From: Flavobacterium sp. CF136
GTDB taxonomy: Bacteria; Bacteroidota; Bacteroidia; Flavobacteriales; Flavobacteriaceae
Direction: 5' to 3'
NCBI RefSeq assembly: GCF_000282055.1
Contig: NZ_AKJZ01000067.1
Span: 1-46,397, forward strand
DNA length: 46,397 nt
How positions within the stretch are numbered: position 1 is the first letter of the stretch; every line of letters starts with the position of its first letter. The notes under the pieces were generated by a model, which saw nothing but the letters and a program-made list of their open reading frames with translations, was not told where the DNA came from and did not search any database. Below, in pieces: positions 33,439 to 41,299 of the stretch. The position numbers and the translations under genes were made by a program.

Positions 33439-34467
33439 TTAAAAGGTAGTTCTTGACGAAGATTTACGAATGTGTAATTCTGGAGCAAGTACTACCTTTT
33501 TTTCGATTTTAACAGTGTTGGTTTTGTCAGCCTGTTCTAAGAAAACCCGGGCAGCCATTCTTCCCATTTCAAGAGGAGACTGGTCTACTGAAGTTATGGA
33601 GAGTTCCATAAATTTAGTAAAAGGCTCGTTACTGAATCCTGCTACACAAAATTCGTCAGGAATACTTATGTTTCTTTCTTTTAATTCCTGAATAGCTCCC
33701 AAAGCTGCAAAATCACTTGATGAAAATATAGCGTCTGGAGGAGTTTCGAGTTGTAATAAAATGTCTATTGCCTCTTTTCCTGATTCTACACTACTTTTAA
33801 TGGGAATAACATATTCCTCTTTAAAAGTCATTCCACTATCTAGTAAAGCTTGCTTATAACCTAAAAACCTATTTCTAAAAATGTCAAGAGATTGGTCTCT
33901 GGAGAAATGAGCGATATGTTTGCAACCTTCGTTAATTAAGTGTTTTGTTGTAAGATATCCACCTTTAAAATCATTAATGGTTACAGAACTGACCCCTTCA
34001 ATATGTCTGGTTCTGTCAAAGAAAATCAAGGGAACATTTTTTTGTAATACGTTTTGAAATGCATCATAGTTTTCGTCACTAACATCTGTAACAGACATTA
34101 GAATACCATCGACTTGTGCATCTATTAAAGCATGAAGATTTTCATTTTCTCTTTTTGGGTCATCATGAGTTTGGGAAATAATAACATGATAACCGTGAGG
34201 ATAAAGTTCTTCTTCAATACCTCTAATTACAGATCCGAAAAAATTATTATCAACACGGGGAACTATGATACCTATATTATTGCTTCTCCCGCTTTTTAAA
34301 GCTAAAGCTAATTTATTCTGTTTATAGTTCATCAATTCAGCCGTTTCATGAACCAATTGACGAGTACTCTTTTTTATATTTGGATTATTATTTAAAGCTC
34401 TGGAGACTGTTGCAGCAGTAATATTAAGTCTTTTTGCAATATCGTAAATAGTTGTTTTTTCGCTCAT
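33439..34467 (-). CDS. LacI-family regulator A of the pectin/galacturonate locus
   Basis: A 342-residue LacI/GalR protein: N-terminal HTH (TIYDIAKRLNITAATVSRALNNN, residues 6-28), hinge helix (NKLALALKSGRSNNIG) and periplasmic-binding-protein-like sensor (about 60-342). My alignment to regulator B gives 287 of 342 identical residues with no gaps; the recognition helix is identical, while the stretch 121-240 holds 27 of the 55 differences. It most probably represses the transporter, kdu and GH28 promoters through the ATCGAT palindromes and is released by a pathway intermediate, KDG or KDPG being the likely type (inference). It is convergent with uxaA. An operator copy lies upstream of its own promoter. 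Confidence 0.92.
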   Translation of the reverse strand: MSEKTTIYDIAKRLNITAATVSRALNNNPNIKKSTRQLVHETAELMNYKQNKLALALKSGRSNNIGIIVPRVDNNFFGSVIRGIEEELYPHGYHVIISQTHDDPKRENENLHALIDAQVDGILMSVTDVSDENYDAFQNVLQKNVPLIFFDRTRHIEGVSSVTINDFKGGYLTTKHLINEGCKHIAHFSRDQSLDIFRNRFLGYKQALLDSGMTFKEEYVIPIKSSVESGKEAIDILLQLETPPDAIFSSSDFAALGAIQELKERNISIPDEFCVAGFSNEPFTKFMELSITSVDQSPLEMGRMAARVFLEQADKTNTVKIEKKVVLAPELHIRKSSSRTTF

Positions 34468-34499
34468 TCAAAAAATTTATTTTTTGATTATTTTTAGCA

Positions 34500-34528
34500 C
34501 AAAAATACCTTTTTTTTGTATAGTCCAA
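34500..34528 (-). promoter_or_regulatory. Promoter of lacI-A
   Basis: On the reverse strand TTG (34528-34526), an 18-nt spacer and TATTTTTG (34507-34500) match the Bacteroidota consensus well. The lacI-A start codon is about 33 bp downstream. Confidence 0.75.
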
Positions 34529-34535
34529 TATAAAT

Positions 34536-34549
34536 TGTTATCGATTGCC
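34536..34549. promoter_or_regulatory. LacI-type operator 3 (upstream of lacI-A)
   Basis: TGTTATCGATTGCC keeps the ATCGAT core but is less symmetric than operators 1, 2 and 5. It lies 7 bp upstream of the -33 element, centred near -47, unlike the downstream operators at the structural genes. Confidence 0.65.
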
Positions 34550-34639
34550 AAAATACTTTTTTTTTAAGTTCTAAAATCATACAATACATAGAAGATTATA
34601 CTTTTTTTGAGATAAATTAAATTTCATAAAAAGAATAAG

Positions 34640-34837
34640 TGGAAAAATACTGGATTATAAAAACTACAAAAAATTAAAGTAATTCAGTTTGAAGAAAAAA
34701 AATTAAACGCTTTTATAAATTATGCTTTTCGGAACTTACTGATAGTGTAGATTGTAGAGCTGGGATTTATTATAAGGATCGCAGATAGTATTATTAAATC
34801 AAAAGATTTATTTTTTAGAAAAGGAGTTTCTCTATAA
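34640..34837 (+). pseudogene. Relic of a second uxaB-uxaA pair, internally deleted
   Basis: From 34652 the reading GL*KLQKIKVIQFEE...AFINYAF aligns with UxaB residues GLEKLQPIKVVQFGE...AFVDYAF, with a stop in place of Glu and another stop further on. From about 34795 the reading IKSKDLFFRKGVSL and stop (34835-34837) aligns with the UxaA C-terminus LNQNDFIPWKRGVSL. At base level AATTAAAGTA, TATGCTTTT and AAATCAAAA are shared. The relic thus joins the first part of uxaB to the last part of uxaA, having lost some 2.8 kb between. It lies between lacI-A and lacI-B in the same order and orientation as uxaB-uxaA-lacI-A. The remainder of the 464-bp gap (34468-34931) holds the lacI-A promoter and AT-rich sequence. 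Confidence 0.82.
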
Positions 34838-34931
34838 GATAAAGTTTATCATATTTAAGGAATATAAGTTCATTTTAGCTGTCTTCATATTTTAAAATGA
34901 AATTGTATATCACTTAATATCGATAAAGAAA

Positions 34932-35960
34932 TTAAATGGCCGTTCTTGTTGAAGATTTGCGAATGTGTAATTCTGGTGCCAGGACTACCTTTTTTTCGAT
35001 TTTAATAGTATCGGTTTTGTCTACTTGCTCTAAGAAAACACGTGCCGACATCCTTCCCATTTCAAGAGGGGATTGGTCTACTGAAGTTATAGACATTTCC
35101 ATAAATTTGGTAAAAGGTTCATTACTAAAGCCGGCTACACAAAATTCATCCGGAATATTGATATTTCTGGCTTTTAATTCTTGAATAGCACCTAATGCTG
35201 CAAAATCACTGGAAGAAAATATAGCATCGGGAGGAGTTTCAAGCGCCAATAAAACATCTATTGCTTCTTTTCCGGCTTCTACACTACTTTTAGACCGAAT
35301 AACATATTTTTCATTGAATGTAATTCCATTATCCAATAAAGCTTGCTTGTATCCTAAAAATCTATTTTTGAAAATTTCCAGAGATTGGTCTCCCGACAAA
35401 TGTGCAATACATTTACAACCTTGATTAATTAATTGTTTTGTAGCTATATAGCCTCCCTTAAAATCATTAATAGTAACGGAACTTACACCGTCTATATGTT
35501 TACTCCTGTCAAAGAATATTAAAGGAACATTTTTTTCTAATACGTTACGAAAGGCTCCGTCATTTTCGTTGGTAACATCTGTAACTGACATTAAAATCCC
35601 ATCGACCTGAGCATCAATTAATGTATAAAGATTTTCATTTTCTCTCTTTGGGTTTTCATGAGTTTGACATATAATAACCTGATAACCATGCGGATATAGT
35701 TCTTCTTCTATGCCTCGTATTACTGAGGCAAAAAAATTGCTGTCTATACGTGGTACAATAACACCTATATTATTACTACGGCCACTCTTTAAAGCTAAAG
35801 CAAGTTTGTTTTGTTTATAGTTCATTAAAGCAGCAGTTTCAATGACTAATTCCCTTGTGCTTTCTTTTATTTTAGGATTGTTATTTAGCGCTCTGGATAC
35901 CGTAGCAGCAGTGATATTAAGTTTTTTGGCAATATCATAAATGGTTATTTTGTCGCTCAT
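34932..35960 (-). CDS. LacI-family regulator B, paralogue of regulator A
   Basis: A 342-residue LacI/GalR protein aligned end to end without gaps to regulator A (84% identical by my count). The recognition helix LNITAATVSRALNNN is the same, so it should bind the same operators; differences concentrate in the sensor core (residues 121-240), for example IPIKSS against IRSKSS and HFSRDQS against HLSGDQS. It may therefore answer to another effector, or form mixed dimers. The reading frame is intact although the uxaB-uxaA copy beside it has decayed, which points to selection for keeping it. Its promoter and upstream operator mirror those of regulator A. Confidence 0.92.
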   Translation of the reverse strand: MSDKITIYDIAKKLNITAATVSRALNNNPKIKESTRELVIETAALMNYKQNKLALALKSGRSNNIGVIVPRIDSNFFASVIRGIEEELYPHGYQVIICQTHENPKRENENLYTLIDAQVDGILMSVTDVTNENDGAFRNVLEKNVPLIFFDRSKHIDGVSSVTINDFKGGYIATKQLINQGCKCIAHLSGDQSLEIFKNRFLGYKQALLDNGITFNEKYVIRSKSSVEAGKEAIDVLLALETPPDAIFSSSDFAALGAIQELKARNINIPDEFCVAGFSNEPFTKFMEMSITSVDQSPLEMGRMSARVFLEQVDKTDTIKIEKKVVLAPELHIRKSSTRTAI

Positions 35961-35990
35961 TCAAAAAATGTATTTTGATTTATTTTAACA

Positions 35991-36019
35991 CAAAAATACA
36001 TTTTTTTTGGATATTCCAA
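35991..36019 (-). promoter_or_regulatory. Promoter of lacI-B
   Basis: On the reverse strand TTG (36019-36017), an 18-nt spacer and TATTTTTG (35998-35991), the same geometry as the lacI-A promoter. Confidence 0.75.
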
Positions 36020-36026
36020 GATAAAA

Positions 36027-36040
36027 TGTTATCGATTACC
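36027..36040. promoter_or_regulatory. LacI-type operator 4 (upstream of lacI-B)
   Basis: TGTTATCGATTACC, differing from operator 3 at one base and placed at the same distance upstream of the -33 element. Confidence 0.65.
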
Positions 36041-36159
36041 TAAATTCTTTTATTTGCCAGATTTAATAATACAATTTCAAAAAATTAGATGATTTTTTAC
36101 AGTAAGTGTAAATTAATTTTGCAATAAAAATTAAATACATAAGTTTTTCCTAAATAAAT

Positions 36160-36204
36160 TTGTTCTGTTCAATCTATTTTTCTATTTTCGTGTAATCGAT
36201 TACA
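36160..36204 (+). promoter_or_regulatory. Promoter of the pectinase gene cluster with LacI-type operator 5
   Basis: TTG (36160-36162), a 20-nt spacer and TATTTTCG (36183-36190, one mismatch to TAnnTTTG) are followed immediately by the perfect 14-bp palindrome TGTAATCGATTACA (36191-36204). The arrangement copies operators 1 and 2. The first GH28 start codon is 42 bp downstream. Confidence 0.8.
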
Positions 36205-36246
36205 TGACTGATAAAGCCTTGCATTTAAACTTAAAATATTTTACAA

Positions 36247-37686
36247 ATGATTATATATAAGACTCTAAGATGCAATTTTGCTTTTTTTATTCCTGTTTAT
36301 ATTTTGTTGTTTTTTTCATGCAGTAGTAAAAACGCAGATATTTCTGGTGATAGTCCATGGAAAAAAATGGATTTGATAGTTAAAAGTATTCCTCAGACTA
36401 AATTTTCAGATAAGAGTTATAATATAAAAGATTATGGAGCTGTTGCTGACGGGACAACACTAAATACAGGGGCATTCGAAAAAGCAATAAAAGAATGTGC
36501 TGAAAATGGTGGTGGAAAAGTAATTGTCCCAAATGGTAAATATTTAACAGGGGCAATACATTTAGAGAGTAATGTGAATTTACATTTAGACGATAATGCT
36601 GAAATTCTTTTCAGTACAAATCCCAAAGATTACCCTATTGTCCATACCTCATTTGAAGGAACGGAGGTAATGAATTATTCTCCATTAGTGTATGCGAAAA
36701 ATAAAACGAATGTAGCCATAACGGGTAAGGGAACTCTTAATGGTCAGGCTAATAGCAGTAACTGGTGGGTTTGGTCCGGTGGTAAAAGTTACGGTTGGCA
36801 AAAAGGAAATCCGTCGCAAAATGATCCTGCAAATCGTGAAGTTTTGGTTGATATGGCAGAGAAAGGTGTGCCGGTTACAGAAAGAGTTTTTGGCGAAGGC
36901 CGTTATTTACGTCCAAATTTTATTGAATTTTTCGAATGTAATACGGTTCTGATAAAAGATATTAAGATAATAAATGCCCCTTTTTGGATTTTGCATCCTA
37001 TGAAATCTAATAATATAATTATTGATGGGGTTACGGTTAACAGTCATGGACCAAATAATGACGGTTGTGACCCTGAATATTCACAAAATATTATTATTAA
37101 GAATTGTGTGTTTAATACGGGAGATGATTGTATAGCAATAAAATCAGGAAGGGATGCTGATGGAAGAAGAGTGGCGATACCAAGTAAAAATATTATTGTG
37201 CAAAACTGCAAAATGATTGATGGTCATGGAGGAGTTGTAATTGGAAGTGAAATATCAGCGGGAGTAAATAATGTTTTTGTAGAGAATTGTATTATGGATA
37301 GTCCAAATCTTGACAGGGCAATCCGAATCAAAACGAATTCTAAAAGAGGCGGAGTTATTGAGGATGTGTATGTAAGGAACCTTGAGGTTGGCACTGTTAA
37401 AGAATGCGTTTTAAAACTTAATATGTTTTATAATGTATATGGTTCACAAACAGGAAGCTTTATTCCTGTTATCAGGAATATCAGTCTTGAAAATGTAACA
37501 GTAAAAAAAGCAGGTAAATATGGAGTTTGGGCTGAAGGATATAAAGAATCGCCTGTAGAAAATGTTACACTTAAGAATGTTGTTATTGAAAAAGCTGACT
37601 CGATTTATCTATTGAAAAACATTAAGAATTTTAATTTTATAAATACTTATATCAATGAAAAAAAAGTAGAATCGATTAAAAACTAA
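36247..37686 (+). CDS. Glycoside hydrolase family 28, predicted lipoprotein polygalacturonase
   Basis: A 479-residue right-handed beta-helix enzyme. The start carries a lipoprotein signal ending in LLFFSCSS, so it is probably anchored to a membrane. GH28 active-site residues are all present: Asp272/Asp275 in NNDGCDPEYS, Asp293-Asp294 in TGDDCIAIKSG, His327 in GHGGVVIG and Arg360-Ile-Lys362 (RIKTNSKRGG). It hydrolyses alpha-1,4-galacturonide bonds in homogalacturonan or its oligomers by inversion; the insertions before the helix suit an exo-acting or oligomer enzyme. First gene of the surface/periplasmic enzyme cluster that runs to 46224, controlled by operator 5. Rhamnogalacturonan hydrolase is the main alternative. 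Confidence 0.92.
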   Translation: MIIYKTLRCNFAFFIPVYILLFFSCSSKNADISGDSPWKKMDLIVKSIPQTKFSDKSYNIKDYGAVADGTTLNTGAFEKAIKECAENGGGKVIVPNGKYLTGAIHLESNVNLHLDDNAEILFSTNPKDYPIVHTSFEGTEVMNYSPLVYAKNKTNVAITGKGTLNGQANSSNWWVWSGGKSYGWQKGNPSQNDPANREVLVDMAEKGVPVTERVFGEGRYLRPNFIEFFECNTVLIKDIKIINAPFWILHPMKSNNIIIDGVTVNSHGPNNDGCDPEYSQNIIIKNCVFNTGDDCIAIKSGRDADGRRVAIPSKNIIVQNCKMIDGHGGVVIGSEISAGVNNVFVENCIMDSPNLDRAIRIKTNSKRGGVIEDVYVRNLEVGTVKECVLKLNMFYNVYGSQTGSFIPVIRNISLENVTVKKAGKYGVWAEGYKESPVENVTLKNVVIEKADSIYLLKNIKNFNFINTYINEKKVESIKN

Positions 37687-37712
37687 AAAGTTTAATGCTT
37701 TTCAAACTTTTT
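37685..37712 (+). terminator. Weak hairpin between GH28 and esterase genes
   Basis: AAAAAGTTT (37685-37693) pairs with AAACTTTTT (37704-37712), ending in T-rich sequence. All but one pair in each arm are A-T, so it may only partly stop transcription into the next gene. Confidence 0.4.
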
Positions 37713-37739
37713 TTAAACTAAGCTTAATTTTTATTAGGA

Positions 37740-38675
37740 ATGAAAAATATATTTTTATTAATGCTGTTTTTATCAAATGTTATTTCTGCGCAAAGCAGTT
37801 ATAGTATTGATAGTTCGTATACCATAAAAAGTACATATACTAAATTAATAAAAAAATACCCTTTCATAAAAATAGCTGAAGCTGAAAAGAATATAAAAGT
37901 CACTCAAATCAGTGATGTTGTTTATAGTAAAGATAAAGGCAGGTCATTACATCTGGACGCTTTTTTTAATAGAACAAAAAAAAGAAATCCTGCCATAATC
38001 ATGATACATGGCGGAGGGTGGAGATCAGGGAATAAAAATCAGATGCAGGTTTTAGCACAGGAAGTAGCTTCAAAAGGCTATTCTTGTTTTACGATAGAAT
38101 ACAGGTTATCATTAGAAGCGAAGTATCCGGAAGGAATTTATGATGTTAAAAATGCGATTAAATTTATAAAGGATAATGCGAAAAAGTTCAATGTAGATCC
38201 AAACAAAATTGCTGTTTTAGGATGCTCTTCAGGAGGTCAGATGGCTGCTTTGATTGGTACAACAAATGATAATCCAGCTTTTGATGATGTTCAGAATAAA
38301 AGTAAAGCTTCATCAAAAGTAAACGCGATTATTAATATAGACGGAGTTTTAGCTTTTAAACATCCGGAATCTTCAGAAGGAGATATGGCTGCCTTTTGGC
38401 TAAAAGGAACTTCTGCTGAAAATCCGGAAAATTGGAAAAATGCCTCGGCCTTATCACATACTGATAAAAATACACCTCCAACGTTATTTATAAATAGCAG
38501 TATTGATAGATTTCATGCAGGAAGAGATGATATGATTGCTATTTTAAATCAAAATAATATTTACAATGAGGTAAAAACAATTAAAGATACGCCTCATTCA
38601 TTTTGGTTTTTTCAGCCTTGGTTCGGAGAAACGGTTCTTTATACAACTCAGTTTTTGGATAAAATTTTTAAATAA
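37740..38675 (+). CDS. Secreted alpha/beta-hydrolase esterase in pectin cluster
   Basis: A 311-residue exported hydrolase with signal peptide (MKNIFLLMLFLSNVISAQ). The oxyanion motif is IMIHGGGW (87-94). The nucleophile elbow GCSSGG puts Ser163 in GxSxG, and the triad is likely completed by Asp256 in SSIDRFH and His286 in TPHSFW. This is the BD-FAE/acetyl-esterase group often found in plant glycan loci; it probably removes acetyl groups from galacturonosyl residues, complementing the CE12 enzyme at 45481. Methyl esterase activity cannot be excluded. It follows GH28 after a 53-bp gap with a weak hairpin. The protein resembles the hydrolase at 20931 only at the motif level. Confidence 0.82.
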   Translation: MKNIFLLMLFLSNVISAQSSYSIDSSYTIKSTYTKLIKKYPFIKIAEAEKNIKVTQISDVVYSKDKGRSLHLDAFFNRTKKRNPAIIMIHGGGWRSGNKNQMQVLAQEVASKGYSCFTIEYRLSLEAKYPEGIYDVKNAIKFIKDNAKKFNVDPNKIAVLGCSSGGQMAALIGTTNDNPAFDDVQNKSKASSKVNAIINIDGVLAFKHPESSEGDMAAFWLKGTSAENPENWKNASALSHTDKNTPPTLFINSSIDRFHAGRDDMIAILNQNNIYNEVKTIKDTPHSFWFFQPWFGETVLYTTQFLDKIFK

Positions 38676-38679
38676 ATTA

Positions 38680-38791
38680 ATGAAAATAATAATATATTCA
38701 GTAGTAGTTTCAGGTTTTTTCAGTTTATAATACACAAAGTAATTACGACATAAAAAAAGCTAAAATTGGGCTTGCTGAACAAAAAAGCTAA
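38680..38791 (+). pseudogene. Possible relic of a secreted-protein gene
   Basis: An ATG at 38680 opens a signal-peptide-like reading MKIIIYSVVVSGFFSL that stops after 16 codons. In another frame the sequence continues as NTQSNYDIKKAKIGLAEQKS before a stop at 38789-38791. The pattern (signal core, then TQSNYD-like mature start, like the AQSSYS of the gene just upstream) suggests a frameshifted, truncated remnant. The fragment is short and may be chance. Confidence 0.3.
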
Positions 38792-38803
38792 AATTAAATT
38801 TTA

Positions 38804-40024
38804 ATGAACATGATAATTTCTCCAAAAACTAATTTTTATAAAAAGGTAATTGTTTTGTTGCTTCTTTGTTGGGGTAAAACAATTGCTCAGGATAATAGTC
38901 AAAATCAGACAAGTATTTCTGATAACCTAAAATGGTCAGAAAGAATGGCTTTGTCGATAATTAAAAGATATCCTGAAGCATGGAAAATTGATGATCATGA
39001 AGCGCCAAAATGGGATTATAAAATTGGTATGATTTTGACAGCTTATCAGAAATTATACAATAAAACCAAAGACCAAAAATATTATGATTATGTAAAAGGA
39101 TATGCAGATGTGTTCATTGATGAAACTGGCGCGATTAAAAAATTTGATCCTAAAAATCATAGTCTTGATAATATAAATGCCGGAAAAATACTTTTTGACC
39201 TGTATGATAAAACAAAAGAAGAAAAGTATCTTACAGCATTAAATATATTAAGGAAAAACTTTGATGACTATCCAAGAACACAATCGGGAGGATTTTGGCA
39301 CAAAAAGATATATCCTAATCAAATGTGGTTAGATGGTTTGTATATGGGGGAACCTTTTTATGCAAGATATACGGCAGAATTTGAAGGTGGAGAAAAATTA
39401 AATGATATCGCCCATCAATTTGAGCTTCTTCATGAACATACATTTGATAAAAAGACAGACTTGTATTTCCATGCATGGGATGAAAGTAAAGAAATGCCAT
39501 GGGCAAATAAAGAGACAGGCACTGCTCCTCATATTTGGTTAAGAGCACTTGGCTGGTACGGTATGGCACTAGTTGACGCATTGGATTATTTTCCAAAAGA
39601 TCATCCAAAACAAAAAGAATTGGCAGGGTATTTAAATGAGTTGGCAACCGCTGTGGTCAGGTATCAGGATAAAACAGGTTTATGGTATCAAATTCCAAAT
39701 CTGCCAAATAAAAAAGGTAATTATTTAGAATCTTCAGGTTCCTCTATGTTGGTTTATACTCTTTCAAAAGGAGTGCATAAAGGTTATCTTCCGGTTAAAT
39801 TTGAAAAAATAGCAGATAAAGGATTTAATGGACTAATTACCAAACTGATTAAAGTAGACAAAGATGGTGAAGTTCATATTACACAAGTCTGTGCCAGTGC
39901 GGGGCTGGGTGGAAATCCTTACAGAGACGGTTCCTTTGAATATTATATAAATGAAAAGATTGTAACTGATAATTCCCATGGATTAGGTGCTTTTTTATTA
40001 GCGGCAATCGAATTAGATAAATAA
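38804..40024 (+). CDS. GH105 unsaturated galacturonyl/rhamnogalacturonyl hydrolase, soluble form
   Basis: A 406-residue (alpha/alpha)6-barrel protein with signal peptide (core VIVLLLLCWGKTIA, cleavage near AQD). The two GH105 aspartates can be placed: Asp122 in HSLDNINAG and Asp177 in QMWLDGLYMGEPF, 55 residues apart, the same distance as Asp88 and Asp143 in YteR. It adds water to the delta-4,5 double bond of unsaturated galacturonate at the end of lyase products and frees 5-keto-4-deoxyuronate, which feeds KduI. Without a lipobox it should be free in the periplasm. The tandem neighbour is a paralogue at roughly 60% identity by eye. Specificity for homogalacturonan or rhamnogalacturonan products is open. 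Confidence 0.92.
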   Translation: MNMIISPKTNFYKKVIVLLLLCWGKTIAQDNSQNQTSISDNLKWSERMALSIIKRYPEAWKIDDHEAPKWDYKIGMILTAYQKLYNKTKDQKYYDYVKGYADVFIDETGAIKKFDPKNHSLDNINAGKILFDLYDKTKEEKYLTALNILRKNFDDYPRTQSGGFWHKKIYPNQMWLDGLYMGEPFYARYTAEFEGGEKLNDIAHQFELLHEHTFDKKTDLYFHAWDESKEMPWANKETGTAPHIWLRALGWYGMALVDALDYFPKDHPKQKELAGYLNELATAVVRYQDKTGLWYQIPNLPNKKGNYLESSGSSMLVYTLSKGVHKGYLPVKFEKIADKGFNGLITKLIKVDKDGEVHITQVCASAGLGGNPYRDGSFEYYINEKIVTDNSHGLGAFLLAAIELDK

Positions 40025-40054
40025 AAACTTCTATAAAATTTAAAAATAATTATT

Positions 40055-41287
40055 ATGTTAAAAAACACGTTAAATGCTTTAAAACCTGGGATACTTTTTG
40101 TTTTATTTACATTTTTTAGTTGTAAGACGGCTTCTTCAGTGCAAGTAAAAACTGCCAACTCACAGGATTTGACGGTAATTTCTAAAGATTTGAAATGGTC
40201 TGATAAGATGGCATTAACATTAATGAAACGTCATCCTGAAGCTTATATGATTGACGATTCTAAGGCTCCAAAATGGGATTATGTACATGGTTTGGTTTTA
40301 CATGGATTTGAGGAATTATATAAAAGAAATCCAGATCCAAGATATGCTTCTTATATAAAAGGGTATGCCGATATTTTGGTTGAAAGTGATGGAACTATAA
40401 AAACCTATGAAATAGAAAAATATAATATTGATATGATTGTAGCCGGTCGATTATTGTTTAATCTATATGATACGACAAAAGATAATCGCTACCTAATTGC
40501 TATGCAAACGTTGAAAAAACAATTAGAAAATCATCCAAGAACACAATCGGGAGGATTTTGGCATAAAAAAATATATCCAAATCAAATGTGGTTAGATGGT
40601 TTATATATGGGAGAGCCTTTCTATGCTGAATATACTGCAACTTTTGAAAATGGAAAAAATCTGGATGATGTAGCCAAACAATTTGAGCAAATTCAATTGC
40701 ATGCAACAGATCCAAAAACAGGATTATTATATCATGGCTGGGATGAAAGTAAACAAATGCCCTGGGCTGATAAAGAAACCGGGAATTCACCAAATTACTG
40801 GTCAAGAGCTTTAGGATGGTATGTAATGGCTTTAGTCGATGCACTGGATTATTTCCCAAAAGATCATCCAAAACAAAAAGAATTGGTTGGTTATTTGAAT
40901 AATGTTTCGGAGAGTTTAGCGAAGTATCAGGATAAATCAGGTTTATGGTATCAGGTAACGGACAAAATGGGTAAAGAAGGAAATTATTTAGAAGCTTCCG
41001 GATCTTCAATGTTTGCTTATGCATTTGCTAAAGGTGCTAATAAAGGTTATTTGCCATCAAAATTCAAAAAATTAGCAAATAAAGCTTTTGATGGTTTGAC
41101 TACACAATTAATGAAAGTTGATGCAGACGGTTCTATTACATTGACTCAGGCTTGTCAGGTGGCTGGTTTGGGAGGAACACCATACAGAGACGGGTCATAT
41201 GAATATTATGTGAATGAAAAAAAGAAAGATAATGATCCTAAAGCAACAGGTCCTTTTATTCTGGCAGCTTTAGAATTAAACAGATAA
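40055..41287 (+). CDS. GH105 unsaturated galacturonyl/rhamnogalacturonyl hydrolase, lipoprotein form
   Basis: A 410-residue paralogue of the preceding gene, 30 bp downstream. It has a lipoprotein signal (ILFVLFTFFSCKTAS), so it is probably membrane-anchored. The GH105 aspartates are Asp126 in YNIDMIVAG and Asp181 in QMWLDGLYMGEPF, again 55 residues apart. The block from HPRTQSGGFWHKK through the active-site loop and ALDYFPKDHPKQKEL is nearly identical to its neighbour, even at base level, while the N-terminus and several surface loops differ. The pair may divide the work by place (anchored or soluble) or by substrate (unsaturated galacturonate linked to galacturonate or to rhamnose). This is inference from signals and divergence only. 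Confidence 0.92.
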   Translation: MLKNTLNALKPGILFVLFTFFSCKTASSVQVKTANSQDLTVISKDLKWSDKMALTLMKRHPEAYMIDDSKAPKWDYVHGLVLHGFEELYKRNPDPRYASYIKGYADILVESDGTIKTYEIEKYNIDMIVAGRLLFNLYDTTKDNRYLIAMQTLKKQLENHPRTQSGGFWHKKIYPNQMWLDGLYMGEPFYAEYTATFENGKNLDDVAKQFEQIQLHATDPKTGLLYHGWDESKQMPWADKETGNSPNYWSRALGWYVMALVDALDYFPKDHPKQKELVGYLNNVSESLAKYQDKSGLWYQVTDKMGKEGNYLEASGSSMFAYAFAKGANKGYLPSKFKKLANKAFDGLTTQLMKVDADGSITLTQACQVAGLGGTPYRDGSYEYYVNEKKKDNDPKATGPFILAALELNR

Positions 41288-41299
41288 AGATTATTTTAA

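Noticed and set aside
39270..41030. Near-identical DNA blocks in the two GH105 genes, considered as recent gene conversion
   Set aside because: The matching blocks coincide with the conserved active-site segments, and many third-codon differences remain, so purifying selection after an old duplication explains them.
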